Shown here: in pieces, positions 1 through 9,233 of the stretch
Numbering within the stretch: position 1 is the stretch's first letter
How the letters are laid out: each line of letters opens with the position of its first letter
Source of the DNA: an uncultured Ruminococcus sp.
GTDB lineage: Bacteria > Bacillota > Clostridia > Oscillospirales > CAG-272
Direction of reading: 5' to 3'
DNA: 44,116 nt
NCBI GenBank assembly: GCA_902778725.1
Contig: CACYYS010000006.1
Span: 1-44,116, forward strand
Notes under the pieces: model-generated
Database searches by the model: none
The model's input: only the letters and a program-made list of their open reading frames with translations
What the model was told of the DNA's origin: nothing
Program-made: the position numbers and the translations under genes

Positions 1-2
1 CC

Positions 3-2579
3 CGTCCGTCCGCCGGGCGCGGCGCAAAAACGCAGACCAAGGCCCCCGAGGAGCGCGTGAGAGAACACAAGGCTCCCGACCCCGGGAGCGCGCTGCACAA
101 ATTCCTGCCCTACGTCTTTGCTCTCCTCGCCGTCCTGCTCGTCGTCTTCCTGATCCTCAGCGAGAGCTCCGGCGTGCTCGGCAACCTGATCGGAACCATC
201 CTTCACGGAGCGTTCGGCGCCGCCGGCGCCTGGCTGATCCCGATCATCCTCGTGATCTTTGCCCTCCGGTGGAAAAAGATCGTCGGCGAGGACGCGATCG
301 GAAGCCGCTTTTTCTTCGCTTTTCTCTTTCTCTGCTCCGTCGCGCTGATCGTCCAGACCTTTACGACGGAGGCGCCCGTTTTTGAGCCGAAGGCGTGGCT
401 CTCCGCCCCCGGAGGTGCGGTCGGAGGGTTCCTCTCCTTTATCCTCAGCCGCCTGATCGGCAAGGTCGGCACGCTGATCGTCGGCTTTGTGCTGGCGGCC
501 GTGTCGCTGATGTTTTTGCTGACGATCTCCCTGCACGACATCTGGATCTATCTGAAATACAACTCCAAGATCGCCGCGGAAAAGCGCGAGGAAAAGCGCG
601 AGCAGCGTGAAGCGCAGTACGCCGCGGCGGAGGAGGAGCGCCGCCGCCGCGAGGAGGAACGCCGCCGCGCGATGGCGGACGCGGAGGCGCTGGAAGAGGC
701 GCGCCGCAGGACGGCCGTCTCCCAGGATCCGATCCGGCTGGGGGTCGAGCGCCCGGAGGACTACGAGCCGGATCCCGCTCTGATCCGCGTCAAGGACGAG
801 GACCGGCAGGAAGAGCCGCTCCCCGGGGAGGAGACGCCCGCGATCCCGGAGCGGCCGCTCCCGGAAACGAAAGCAAAAGAAGAGACCGAAGAAAAGCAGA
901 ACGGACCGGAGCGCAGGCTCCTGCCCGACCTCGAGGAGATCTTCGGCGCCGGTAAGGAAGCCGACGCGCTGATGCCGCACGACGATACCGACGCCGTGGA
1001 GGGAGAGCTGGATCTCCCCGTCTCCGGCGCGGCGCCGGCGGAGGAAAAACCAAAACCGAAACCGGTCTACCGCTTCCCGCCGATCACCCTCCTGAAGACC
1101 CCGGAAAAACCAAAAAAAGAGGATCTGACCGCCGAGCTGAACGAAAACGCGAAAAAACTGGTGGATACGCTCAACAGCTTCCACGTCCATACCAGAGTCT
1201 CCGACTACACGCGGGGCCCCACGATCACCCGCTACGAGCTCTCCCCCGAGATGGGGACGAGCGTCCGCTCCATCTCCAACCGCGTGGACGACATCGCCCT
1301 CTCCCTCGCCACCCTCGGCGTGCGCATCGAGGCGCCGATCCCGGGGAAGGCCGCCGTCGGCATCGAGGTACCGAACAAGGTAAAGGCGGTCGTCTACCTG
1401 CGCGAGCTGATCGCGAGCAAGCAGTTCACCTGCGAGGAAAACAAGGGCAAAAAGCTCTTCGCCTGCCTCGGGGCGGACGTGGGCGGCGCGCCGGTCTTCT
1501 GCGATATCTCCAAGATGCCGCACCTGCTGATCGCGGGCGCGACCGGCATGGGCAAATCCGTCTGCATCAACAGCATCATCATCAGCCTGCTCTACCGCTC
1601 CTCGCCGGACGACGTCCGCTTCATCCTGATCGACCCGAAGCGCGTGGAATTTGCGATGTATAACGGCATCCCGCACCTCCTCGTCCCGGTCGTGACCGAG
1701 CCGCAGAAGGCGGCGGGCGCCCTCTCCTGGGCGGTGAACGAAATGGAACGCCGCTTCGGCCTGATCCAGGAGGTCGGCGTGCGCGACATCGCCGGCTACA
1801 ACGCGACCGTCACCGAGGACTCCGGGTATGAAAAGCTGCCCAATATCGTTATCATCATCGACGAGCTCGCCGATCTGATGATCGCCGCGCGGGACACGGT
1901 GGAGGTCTCCATCAACCGCCTCGCCGCCAAGGCGAGAGCCGCGGGCATCCATATCATCATCGGCACCCAGCGTCCGTCGGTCGACGTCGTCACCGGCGTC
2001 ATCAAAGCGAACATCCCCTCCCGGATCGCCTTCACCGTCGCCTCCCAGGTGGACTCCAAGACCATCATCGACGTCGGCGGCGCGGAAAAACTGATCGGCC
2101 GCGGCGATATGCTCTACGCGCCGGTCGGACTGATCAAGCCGATGCGGGTGCAGGGCGCCTTCGTCTCCGACGGGGAGGTGGAGGCCGTCACGACCTTTGT
2201 CCGGACGAACTCCGAGGGCAGCTATTACAGCGAAGAGGCGATCGCCGGGATCGAGCGCGAGGCGCAGAACTGCCAGCAAAACGGCAAGAAGGGCGCCGCC
2301 GCCGAGGACGACGACTTCGACGGCGAGAGCGGCGACCTCGACCCGAAATTCCGCGAGGCGCTGGAGATCGCCGTCCAGAACCAGAAGATCGCCACGTCCA
2401 TGCTCCAGCGCGCGCTGAAGGTCGGCTACGGCCGCGCCGCGCGGATCATCGACGATATGGAGCGCTTCGGCTACGTCGGACCTCCCGACGGGACCAAGCC
2501 CCGCAAGGTGCTGATCGATATGCAGCAGTACCGGGAGCTCGTCGTCAGCGACAACATCGCCAGGGGCGACGGACAGTAA
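3..2579 (+). CDS. ftsK: FtsK/SpoIIIE family DNA translocase, 5' end outside the window
   Basis: Septal DNA pump that moves chromosome ends across the closing division or sporulation septum. Counting from the GTG at 57 (840 residues), about four hydrophobic segments lie within residues 15-165. A long charged Glu/Arg/Pro linker follows to about 345, then the motor: Walker A GATGMGKS near residue 492, Walker B IVIIIDELADL near 600, and a C-terminal winged-helix gamma domain from about 765 (DPKFREALEIA onward). The frame stays open upstream to base 3 with a charged Lys/Thr-rich stretch, and the GTG at 57 has a GGAG only 3 bases away, so the true start is probably left of the window. The family is certain; ftsK versus spoIIIE cannot be settled from sequence alone. 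Confidence 0.95.
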   Translation, partial: RPSAGRGAKTQTKAPEERVREHKAPDPGSALHKFLPYVFALLAVLLVVFLILSESSGVLGNLIGTILHGAFGAAGAWLIPIILVIFALRWKKIVGEDAIGSRFFFAFLFLCSVALIVQTFTTEAPVFEPKAWLSAPGGAVGGFLSFILSRLIGKVGTLIVGFVLAAVSLMFLLTISLHDIWIYLKYNSKIAAEKREEKREQREAQYAAAEEERRRREEERRRAMADAEALEEARRRTAVSQDPIRLGVERPEDYEPDPALIRVKDEDRQEEPLPGEETPAIPERPLPETKAKEETEEKQNGPERRLLPDLEEIFGAGKEADALMPHDDTDAVEGELDLPVSGAAPAEEKPKPKPVYRFPPITLLKTPEKPKKEDLTAELNENAKKLVDTLNSFHVHTRVSDYTRGPTITRYELSPEMGTSVRSISNRVDDIALSLATLGVRIEAPIPGKAAVGIEVPNKVKAVVYLRELIASKQFTCEENKGKKLFACLGADVGGAPVFCDISKMPHLLIAGATGMGKSVCINSIIISLLYRSSPDDVRFILIDPKRVEFAMYNGIPHLLVPVVTEPQKAAGALSWAVNEMERRFGLIQEVGVRDIAGYNATVTEDSGYEKLPNIVIIIDELADLMIAARDTVEVSINRLAAKARAAGIHIIIGTQRPSVDVVTGVIKANIPSRIAFTVASQVDSKTIIDVGGAEKLIGRGDMLYAPVGLIKPMRVQGAFVSDGEVEAVTTFVRTNSEGSYYSEEAIAGIEREAQNCQQNGKKGAAAEDDDFDGESGDLDPKFREALEIAVQNQKIATSMLQRALKVGYGRAARIIDDMERFGYVGPPDGTKPRKVLIDMQQYRELVVSDNIARGDGQ

Positions 2580-2617
2580 GCTTTTTTCGGAATAATTGTT
2601 TTGGGAGAAGGAAAACT

Positions 2618-3181
2618 ATGATCGCGATCCTTTTAGCTGAAGGTTTTGAAGATATCGAAGCGCTGACGCCGCTCGATCTTTTCCGCCGGGTCGGCGCGGA
2701 CGTGCGGCCGGTCGGGATCACCTCCCGCGCGCCGTCCGGCAAATGCTGCGGCGCGCAGGTCGCCTGCGCCATGACGGGGGAGGAGCTGCTCGCCTCCGGT
2801 GAGCGGATCGATATGCTCGTCCTCCCCGGCGGTCTCCCCGGCGCGACCAATCTGGACGCTTCCCCCCTCACCCACCGCATCATCGACAAGGCGGAGAGCG
2901 AGGGCGCCTTCCTCACCGCGATCTGCGCCGCTCCCTTCATCTACGGGAAGCGCGGGATGCTGCGCGGCGTGCGCGCGACCGCCTACCCGGACTTTCGCAA
3001 ATATCTCGACGGCGCGATCGTCCCGGAGGGGGAAAAGGTCGTGCGGGACGGACGCTTCATCACGGCGGCCGGCATGGGCGCCGCTTTCCCCTTTGCCTGC
3101 GAGCTCGTCTCCGCTCTCTACGGCGACGGGCGCGCCGCGGAGCTTGCCCGGCACGAGCAGTATGCTCCCCTCCGGTTCTGA
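2618..3181 (+). CDS. DJ-1/PfpI family protein
   Basis: Member of the DJ-1/ThiJ/PfpI superfamily (187 residues, the usual single-domain length). The nucleophile elbow reads AICAAP with Cys103. The conserved acidic residue that activates it is Glu14 in AEGFEDIEALTPLD. Family members are deglycase/glyoxalase-like enzymes, redox sensors or chaperones, and which applies here cannot be read from sequence. No signal peptide is seen, so it is cytoplasmic. The start ATG has GGAGAAGG upstream. It lies 38 bp after the FtsK gene in the same direction and may be co-transcribed. Confidence 0.9.
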   Translation: MIAILLAEGFEDIEALTPLDLFRRVGADVRPVGITSRAPSGKCCGAQVACAMTGEELLASGERIDMLVLPGGLPGATNLDASPLTHRIIDKAESEGAFLTAICAAPFIYGKRGMLRGVRATAYPDFRKYLDGAIVPEGEKVVRDGRFITAAGMGAAFPFACELVSALYGDGRAAELARHEQYAPLRF

Positions 3182-3247
3182 CCGGAACCGGGCTCTTGGT
3201 TCCCTTTCCGGGACATATTCTGACAAAACGGGAGGCGATCCGCGCTT

Positions 3248-4135
3248 ATGACGGGAAAAACTGAAAAAAAAGCCGTAAAAGCGACCGGCGCCCTCTACCT
3301 GACCGCCGCCGTCTACCTGCTCTGGCTCCTCCTCTCCCTCACGCTGAGAGGGGGCGGGGCGCTCCTTGAGCGCGGCGTGATCCTGCAGATGGCCGTATTG
3401 ATGATCCCCACGGTCTTCTGGTGCGCGCTTCGCGGCGAGGAACAGGGGGCGAAGCTGCGCATCGCCTTTTTCTCCCCCGCGAAGATCGTTTTTCTCCTCC
3501 TCTTTACCGCCGCGATGCTCTGCGCCGCGCTGATCGCGGGCATCCTGACGGACTCCGGCAGCGCGGAAACGGCGATCGGCTCTCCCCTGCCGGAGCAGAA
3601 CAACCTTCTCTCCGTCCTTTGTCTCGCCGTCGTCCCGGCGGCGGCGGAGGAGCTGTTCTTCCGCGGTCTGCTGCTCTCCGAGCTTGAGAGCGCGGGCGCC
3701 GGGACTTCCGTCCTCCTCTCTTCCCTTCTCTTTGCGATGTTCCACTTCAGTCTCTCCGGGCTCCCGCTCTATTTTTTCTGCGGGATCCTGCTCGCGCTTT
3801 GCGTTTACGTCACTCGCTCGCTGCTTGCCTCCGTCGCGGTACATATCGCCTATAACCTGATCGCTCTGCTCGGCGCAAGGCATTTCGCCTCCTTCCTCGC
3901 GATCACGGACAATCCCGCGCTTCCGGCGGCTCTCCTCGGCGTGGCGCTCCTGCTCTGCCTGATCCTGATCGTCGGAGAGTGCCAGCGCACCTACGCCGCC
4001 TACGCTCTGCAAAGCGACCTCTCGCACAAGCCGCCGCGGGGGAGCGCGGCAGCCTTTCTTTCCACGCTCTTTTCTCCGGCCTCCGCCGCCTGCATCATCC
4101 TTTTCATTCTCTCTCTCTTTATCCGGAACAAGTGA
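3248..4135 (+). CDS. CPBP family intramembrane glutamic endopeptidase
   Basis: Polytopic membrane protein of 295 residues with about eight hydrophobic segments. It carries the CPBP/Abi motifs: EELFFRG at 134-140 (motif 1, EExxxR), FAMFHFS at 162-168 (motif 2, FxxxH), and His199 in SVAVHIAYN (motif 3). These are the proposed catalytic residues of Rce1-like intramembrane proteases. Bacterial members are linked to bacteriocin self-immunity, regulated proteolysis or prenyl-protein processing, and the substrate here is unknown. GGGAGG lies 12 bases before the ATG, a long spacing. The C terminus ends in a further membrane segment and a short basic tail. Confidence 0.88.
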   Translation: MTGKTEKKAVKATGALYLTAAVYLLWLLLSLTLRGGGALLERGVILQMAVLMIPTVFWCALRGEEQGAKLRIAFFSPAKIVFLLLFTAAMLCAALIAGILTDSGSAETAIGSPLPEQNNLLSVLCLAVVPAAAEELFFRGLLLSELESAGAGTSVLLSSLLFAMFHFSLSGLPLYFFCGILLALCVYVTRSLLASVAVHIAYNLIALLGARHFASFLAITDNPALPAALLGVALLLCLILIVGECQRTYAAYALQSDLSHKPPRGSAAAFLSTLFSPASAACIILFILSLFIRNK

Positions 4136-4154
4136 CCCAACCGGGAGGATAACC

Positions 4155-5456
4155 ATGAACGAACAAAACAAAAAACCGAAAGAAGCCGGCGCCGCGCGTC
4201 CCTCTCCCGCCGCCGGAACGGACGCGAAAAAAAGCCGGCAGTCCGCCTCGAAAAAACAGGCCCGGGATCTCGCGGCGCAGCGGCGCAACACACGCGAGAA
4301 AAAGCGCGAACTGTCCCGCATCAACAACGCCCTCAAAAAGGAACCGAAGAGAAAACGCCGGGACAGCGCCGTCGGCAAAGGCATCGTCTCCCCGCTTGTC
4401 AAAACGATGATCTATCTCGCCGTCGTCGTCGTGATCTCGATCTTCCTCGGATTTTACCTGATCTCCGTTGCAAACGATCTTTTCGCCTTTGTCAAGAGCG
4501 ATGAGGAGGTCGTTGTGACCGTGCCGGAAAACGCCACGATCGAGGACGTCTCCACCCTTCTGCACGACAACGGCCTGATCCGCTATCCCGCTCTCTTCCG
4601 CCTTTACGCAAAGCTGAAAAAGGATAACGGCAACTTCATCCCCGGAGAATACACCGTCAAAGCGTCGATGAACTATGACCTGCTCCGCAACGCCTTCAAA
4701 TACAAATACACCCGCACGATCGTGCGGCTCACGATCCCCGAGGGATATACCTGCGACGATATCATCGACCTGTTCGTCTCCAAGGGCGTCTCCTCCCGCG
4801 AGGAGTTCATCCAGGCGATCAACCACGCGGATTTCAGCGAATTCGCCTTTGTCCGGGCGCTGGATGAAAATCCGGATCCCGACCGGCATTACCGCCTGGA
4901 GGGGTATCTCTACCCCGACACCTACGAGTTCTACTCGGACGCCTCCGCCGCGCAGTGCCTCTACAAGCTGCTCGAAAACTTCAACAAAAAATTCAAGGAC
5001 GTTTACTACGAGCGCTGCAACGCGCTCGGGCTGACGGTGGATGAAGTCATTACGATCGCCTCCTACGTCCAGAGCGAGGCCTATTACCTCGAGGAGTACG
5101 AGCGGGTCGCCTCCGTCTTCTACAACCGGCTCAACAGTCCCGCCGCCTTCCCCTTCCTCGAGAGCGACGCGACGGCGGCTTACGCCGTGCAGCTCAAGGA
5201 GGGGAAACGCCCCGAGACCGTGACGCCGGAAACGCTGAAGGTAGACTCCCCCTACAACACCTATCTGCACGAGGGACTCTCGCCCGGCGCGATCTCCAAT
5301 CCCGGCTACGACGCGATCGTAACGGCGCTCTACCCCGCCGCCACCCCCTACTACTACTTCTACACCAACAGCAACAAAACGACCGTATTCTCCGCCACGC
5401 TTTGGGAGCATCAGGCGGCGATCGCCGCGGATCAGAACCGGCTCCCGCAATCCTGA
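4155..5456 (+). CDS. mltG: Endolytic murein transglycosylase MltG (YceG-like)
   Basis: Cleaves nascent peptidoglycan glycan strands next to the membrane and so sets their length. The protein has 433 residues: a Lys/Arg/Ala-rich cytoplasmic N terminus of about 80 residues, one membrane helix at about 82-104, and an extracellular YceG domain. Family motifs seen are LEGYLYPDTY (248-257), IASYVQSEA (301-309) with the conserved Glu308, and VFYNRL after it. The position two residues before Glu308 is Gln306, where many homologues have Glu; the Glu I take as catalytic is kept. GGGAGG lies 6 bases before the ATG. The gene is 19 bp from both neighbours, so it probably shares a transcript with the protease and the zinc-ribbon gene. 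Confidence 0.95.
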   Translation: MNEQNKKPKEAGAARPSPAAGTDAKKSRQSASKKQARDLAAQRRNTREKKRELSRINNALKKEPKRKRRDSAVGKGIVSPLVKTMIYLAVVVVISIFLGFYLISVANDLFAFVKSDEEVVVTVPENATIEDVSTLLHDNGLIRYPALFRLYAKLKKDNGNFIPGEYTVKASMNYDLLRNAFKYKYTRTIVRLTIPEGYTCDDIIDLFVSKGVSSREEFIQAINHADFSEFAFVRALDENPDPDRHYRLEGYLYPDTYEFYSDASAAQCLYKLLENFNKKFKDVYYERCNALGLTVDEVITIASYVQSEAYYLEEYERVASVFYNRLNSPAAFPFLESDATAAYAVQLKEGKRPETVTPETLKVDSPYNTYLHEGLSPGAISNPGYDAIVTALYPAATPYYYFYTNSNKTTVFSATLWEHQAAIAADQNRLPQS

Positions 5457-5475
5457 CAAAAGGAGTTTTTCCCCG

Positions 5476-6141
5476 ATGATCCTCTCTCCGAAAGAAACGA
5501 CCGTCGCCTACCGCTGCCCCGTCTGCGGGGAGGGGGTGCTCGCGCCCGTCGGCATCTTTGCCCTGACGGCGGACCGCCTCCGCCTCAAATGCCCCTGCGG
5601 CGGCAGCGCCATGACCGTCACCCTCTCCAAAAAGGAGGGGAAGGTCCGGCTGGATCTGCCCTGCTTTGCCTGCGGGAGCAAGCATCACTCCTATACCGTC
5701 GGCTCCGATCTCTTCTTCTCCCGCGAGCTGTTCGCCCTCTCCTGCTCGATGTCCGGCCTGGACGTCTGCTTCTTCGGGAAAAAGGAAAAGGTCTCCGACG
5801 CGCTGCGCGAGCAGGAGGAAGGTCTGCGGGAGATGCTGCGAAACGAAGAAAACGACGGCGCTCCCGCCCCCTCGCTCGACGAGGAGCAGGACCGCGCTCT
5901 GCGCCGCATCGAGGACGCGGATATCTACAACGTGATCCTTTTCCTGCTCACCGAGCTGAAAAACGACGGCAGGATCTTCTGCTCCTGCGGCGCAAACGGC
6001 GACTACGACGCCGACTGCACGCCGGACGGCAATTCCGTCCGCGTCTACTGCAAGGGCTGCGGTAAGGAAAAATACTTCCCGCTCGCCTCGGTCGAGGACG
6101 CCCGGCGCTTCCTCGATCTCGACGAGATCGTGCTGGAATAA
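5476..6141 (+). CDS. Zinc-ribbon protein of unknown function
   Basis: Soluble protein of 221 residues that I do not recognise by name. It carries several Cys pairs that look like zinc ribbons: CPVC at 14-17, CPC at 39-41, CFAC near 63-66, and a C-terminal pair CSC/CKGC. A charged, probably helical stretch with EEQD and EELR-like segments separates the N- and C-terminal ribbons. There is no signal peptide. It directly follows mltG (19 bp gap, GGAG before the ATG) and is the last gene before a strong terminator, so it likely belongs to that transcript. A structural, nucleic-acid or protein-binding role is possible, but no function can be assigned. Confidence 0.75.
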   Translation: MILSPKETTVAYRCPVCGEGVLAPVGIFALTADRLRLKCPCGGSAMTVTLSKKEGKVRLDLPCFACGSKHHSYTVGSDLFFSRELFALSCSMSGLDVCFFGKKEKVSDALREQEEGLREMLRNEENDGAPAPSLDEEQDRALRRIEDADIYNVILFLLTELKNDGRIFCSCGANGDYDADCTPDGNSVRVYCKGCGKEKYFPLASVEDARRFLDLDEIVLE

Positions 6142-6149
6142 AAAGAAAA

Positions 6150-6181
6150 AAGGCTTTCCGCGAGACGGAAAGCCTTTTTTT
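6150..6181. terminator. Bidirectional intrinsic terminator
   Basis: An A-rich stretch, the stem GGCTTTCC/GGAAAGCC, then seven Ts. It lies between the converging zinc-ribbon and RlmI-like genes and overlaps the stop codon of the latter, so it can serve both strands. Confidence 0.9.
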
Positions 6182-7400
6182 ATACGATCTGGAGGAGAAA
6201 GAATTTCAGATAATCGGTCTCCGGCACGCCGAGCAGCTCCGGGTGGTCGGGCGACTGGCGCCTCTGCTCGATCAGGCGGAGGGAGACGCCCGCGTCCCGC
6301 GCGGCGGCGCGCAGCATGGGCAGGAACCGCTCGCTTTCCATAAAATGCGAGCAGGAGCAGGTGGCGAGATAGCCGCCGCGGGGGAGCAGCTTCATCGCGC
6401 GGAAGTTGATCTCCTTATACCCGCGCTCCGCGTCCCGCGCCGTCCTGCGGCTTTTGGTGAAGGCGGGCGGATCGAGGATGACAAAGTCGTAGTCCGCGCG
6501 CTCCGCGACAAGGCGGGGCAGAAGATCGAACACGTCCGCGCAGAGAAAATCCATCCGGTCGGAGAGACCGTTCTTTTCCGCGTTTTTCCTTGCCGCTCCG
6601 ATCGCCTCGGAAGAGACGTCCACCGCCGTCACGAGGGCGGCGCCGCCCTTTGCGGCGTTGAGCGCAAAGGATCCGGTGTGGGTAAAGCAGTCGAGCACCC
6701 GCTTGCCGCGGGCGAGCCGGGCGACGGCGAGGCGGTTATACTTCTGATCGAGGAAAAAACCGGTCTTCTGCCCGTTTTCCACGTCCACGTCGTAGAGGAT
6801 CCCGTTTTCCCGGATCGCCGTGACCGGGCTCTCCGGATGCGGGAGGGCGGCGTACCAGCCCTTGTGCCGTTCCAGTCCCTCCAGGTCCCGCAGCGCGCCC
6901 TCCGAGCGCTCGTAGATCCCGGCGACGGAGACGCCGCGTGCCGCCAGCTCCGAGACGAGCGCACGGTAAAGGACGTCCTTGCGCAGCTCCATCCCGTAGG
7001 AGAGGATCTGGGAAACGAGAAGATCGCCGTAACGGTCCACCGTTACGCCGGGCAGCCCGTCCGCCTCGCCGAAGATCAGCCGGCAGGCGGAAAAGTCCTC
7101 CCCCATCACGTCCTCCCGGTAGCGGACCGCGTAGGCGACGCGGCGGGCGAAAAACGCCTCCCCGAAGGTCTCGTTCGGATTGGAGGAGAGCACGCGGACG
7201 CGGATTTTGCTTTTTTCGCTCCAAAGACCTGTGCCGAGGTAGGCGCCCTTCTCCGAGAGGACGTCGACAAGCGAGCCGTTTTCCGGGTCGGCGGGCGCGG
7301 AGAGGAGCTCCTCGGCATAGACCCAGGGATGTCCGGCGCGCAGGGACCGTTCGGCCTTTTGCGTCACGGTGCAGGAGGGAAAAATACGTTGTGCTTTCAT
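6180..7400 (-). CDS. Class I SAM-dependent rRNA methyltransferase, RlmI-like
   Basis: Predicted 23S rRNA (cytosine-5) methyltransferase of the RlmI/YwbD type, 406 residues. An N-terminal PUA-like RNA-binding domain spans about residues 5-80, followed by a Rossmann methyltransferase domain. Motifs seen are NGQKTGFFLDQ (209-219), DCFTHTGSF (237-245, SAM-binding loop), DPPAFTKS (310-317) and the Cys-containing TCSCSH (347-352), which holds the likely catalytic cysteine. Its ATG overlaps the stop of the upstream glycosylase gene by 4 bp (7397-7400), so the two are translationally coupled. The exact rRNA position modified is inferred from the family, not seen. Confidence 0.9.
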   Translation of the reverse strand: MKAQRIFPSCTVTQKAERSLRAGHPWVYAEELLSAPADPENGSLVDVLSEKGAYLGTGLWSEKSKIRVRVLSSNPNETFGEAFFARRVAYAVRYREDVMGEDFSACRLIFGEADGLPGVTVDRYGDLLVSQILSYGMELRKDVLYRALVSELAARGVSVAGIYERSEGALRDLEGLERHKGWYAALPHPESPVTAIRENGILYDVDVENGQKTGFFLDQKYNRLAVARLARGKRVLDCFTHTGSFALNAAKGGAALVTAVDVSSEAIGAARKNAEKNGLSDRMDFLCADVFDLLPRLVAERADYDFVILDPPAFTKSRRTARDAERGYKEINFRAMKLLPRGGYLATCSCSHFMESERFLPMLRAAARDAGVSLRLIEQRRQSPDHPELLGVPETDYLKFFLLQIV

Positions 7401-7900
7401 GGTTCCTTTTCTCCGGTCTCCGGCGGGCGGAGCGCCTCCCGCCAGCGCTCCGTCAGCGCCCCAAGGGAAAAGGCAGCGTTGGCGGGGCTGGTCGAGGGGA
7501 GGCGGACCGCCTCCGGCATACCGGGCCTTTTGATATATTTTTCATAGATCCCGGCGGCCTTGCCGCCGTTGAGGCAGATCCGCACGATCCTTGCCGTGCG
7601 GAGGATCGGGGAAAGATCGGTCGGACGGATCTCTTTCATCGCGCTGTCGGCGGAGCCGCGGATCTCGCAAGCCGCCGCCGCGTCCCACAAGGCGATACGC
7701 TCCCGGAGGAGAAACGCTTTTTTCTCCTCGGTCGTCCCGGGGCAGGGGGCGCCGCGGACCGCGGCAAGCACCTGCCAGAACCGGTTGCGGGGATTGCCGT
7801 AGAAAAATCCGACCTCGCGCGAGAGGACGGAGGGAAAACTGCCGAGGATCAGGATGCGGGAGTTTTCGTCATACACGGGCGGGATCGGATGCTCGGTCAC
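7397..7900 (-). CDS. Uracil-DNA glycosylase superfamily, hypoxanthine-DNA glycosylase type
   Basis: Base-excision repair enzyme of 167 residues. The motif 1 region reads ILILGSFPS (about 16-24), followed by FYGNPRNRFW (33-42). The C-terminal motif is LPSTSPANAAFSL. This arrangement matches UDG family 6 (deoxyinosine/hypoxanthine-DNA glycosylase) rather than classical Ung, whose GQDPYH is absent. It would remove deaminated adenine from DNA. The gene overlaps both neighbours by 4 bp (ATGA type), so it sits in a tight operon with an RNA-modifying enzyme and the CCA-adding enzyme. Substrate choice within the superfamily is inferred. Confidence 0.88.
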   Translation of the reverse strand: MTEHPIPPVYDENSRILILGSFPSVLSREVGFFYGNPRNRFWQVLAAVRGAPCPGTTEEKKAFLLRERIALWDAAAACEIRGSADSAMKEIRPTDLSPILRTARIVRICLNGGKAAGIYEKYIKRPGMPEAVRLPSTSPANAAFSLGALTERWREALRPPETGEKEP

Positions 7901-9123
7901 GGCTCTCCCCTCCTTTTGTAATAAGAAAGCAAGGCTTTTTCGCTGTTCTCCGCTTCCCCGTCCACGACCGCGCGGTAGAGGAGGGAAAGCGCGCGTCCCA
8001 CCTCCGGTCCTTCCCGCGCCAGGCCGTGGGAGATCAGCGTTTCCCCGCTGACGGCAAGCTCCTCCCGCCTTGGGGGGAGGGCGTTCTCCGAGCGCAGGCG
8101 CGCGAGAAGCTCGCGGGCGCGGAGCGTCTCCGCGTCGCCGAGAGCGGCAAAGCGGATCCGGAAGGCGGCCTCCGCGCGGTCCGGGGATATCCCGGCGAGG
8201 AAGCGCCGCATCGCAAGTCTGTCCCGCGGAGGCGCTGCTTGCGCCGCCCGGCGGAGCAGGAGCGCCCGCTCGCAGAACCGGCGGGGAAAGCGCGTCTCCC
8301 GGAGCGAGGAAGTCAAGGTCTCCTCGCCGGCGAAAAAGAAGAGATACGCCGTCCGCTCCTCCGGCTCGGGCGAGAGCCGGTCAAGAAGAGAAAGCCCGGG
8401 CAGCGCGCCCTCGAGCGCGGGAAACAGCGCGGTAAGCAGATCGGGGAAAGCGGAAAAGGCCTCCCCGGCGTACCGCCCGGAAAGAGCGAGGCAAAACTCT
8501 CTCTCTTTCCGCTCGGCGGAGAGGACCGACAGTCTGCCGCGCAGGGCGCGCATCGCGGCGGCGGTCGCCGCTTCCGGCGCGAGCCGGTAGACCGAATAAA
8601 AGCGCAGCCCGCGCAGGATGCGCAGCGCGTCCTCCGAGAGGCGTTTTTCCGGATCGCCGACGCAGCGCAGGACGCGCCCCTCCAGATCCGCCAGCCCGGA
8701 AAAGAGATCGACGATCCCCCGCTCCGGCGACCAGGCGAGCGCGTTCACGGTGAAATCCCGGCGGGAAAGATCCTCCTCGAGCGAACGGGTGAAGGCGACC
8801 CGGTCGGGTCTGCGCCCGTCGCCGTACCGCCCCTCGGTGCGGAAGGTCGTGATCTCGTACGGGCGGTCGGAGAGGAGGGTGAGCGTACCGTGACGCAGAC
8901 CGGTCGGCAGGATCCTTGCCCCGGGAAACAGAGCGCGCACCTCCTCCGGCCGCGCGGAGGAGGCGATGTCCCAATCGGCGGGAGAGAGACCGAGCAGCGC
9001 GTCCCGCACGCACCCGCCGACAAAATACGCGCAAAAGCCCGCTTCCCTCAGACGGGAGAGGATCTCCCTTCCTCCGGCGGGCGCTTCGGCTTCGATGCGT
9101 TTTTCGGCTTTTTTGCGGTCCAT
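7897..9123 (-). CDS. cca: CCA tRNA nucleotidyltransferase
   Basis: Class II nucleotidyltransferase, 408 residues from the chosen ATG. The head domain has FVGGCVRD (about 35-42), DWDIAS with the metal-binding Asp pair, then RRDFTVNAL. The neck and body domains follow with EDALRILRGLRFYSVY. It adds or repairs the 3' CCA of tRNAs. Both tRNAs in this window already encode CCA, so repair is the likely main role, although poly(A) polymerase activity cannot be excluded. A TTG at 9144 would add seven residues; neither start has a convincing Shine-Dalgarno and ATG is preferred. It is the first gene of the minus-strand operon. Confidence 0.9.
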   Translation of the reverse strand: MDRKKAEKRIEAEAPAGGREILSRLREAGFCAYFVGGCVRDALLGLSPADWDIASSARPEEVRALFPGARILPTGLRHGTLTLLSDRPYEITTFRTEGRYGDGRRPDRVAFTRSLEEDLSRRDFTVNALAWSPERGIVDLFSGLADLEGRVLRCVGDPEKRLSEDALRILRGLRFYSVYRLAPEAATAAAMRALRGRLSVLSAERKEREFCLALSGRYAGEAFSAFPDLLTALFPALEGALPGLSLLDRLSPEPEERTAYLFFFAGEETLTSSLRETRFPRRFCERALLLRRAAQAAPPRDRLAMRRFLAGISPDRAEAAFRIRFAALGDAETLRARELLARLRSENALPPRREELAVSGETLISHGLAREGPEVGRALSLLYRAVVDGEAENSEKALLSYYKRRGEP

Positions 9124-9158
9124 CTTTGATTTTTCTTTCGGCAATCTTGCAAGACGGC

Positions 9159-9187
9159 TTGTTTTTTCGGAAACGGTATGCTATTAT
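9159..9187 (+). promoter_or_regulatory. Sigma-A type promoter for the E2-like gene
   Basis: -35 TTGTTT (9159-9164), 17-base spacer, -10 TATTAT (9182-9187), about 45 bp before the ATG. The -10 lies in an imperfect AT-rich dyad (GGTAT...ATACC, 9175-9205) that could be an operator. Confidence 0.6.
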
Positions 9188-9233
9188 ATTAAAGTATAAT
9201 ATACCGAACGCTGAAAATCAAGAGGACTTCATT

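Noticed and set aside
4155-5456. Inactive MltG because of Gln306
   Set aside because: The neighbouring Glu308 in the VQSEA motif, which I take as the conserved catalytic position, is intact, so loss of activity is not supported.
2633-5459. Long minus-strand frames opposite the DJ-1, CPBP and MltG genes
   Set aside because: Antisense shadows with highly charged translations and no motifs, while the plus-strand frames have clear families and start sites.
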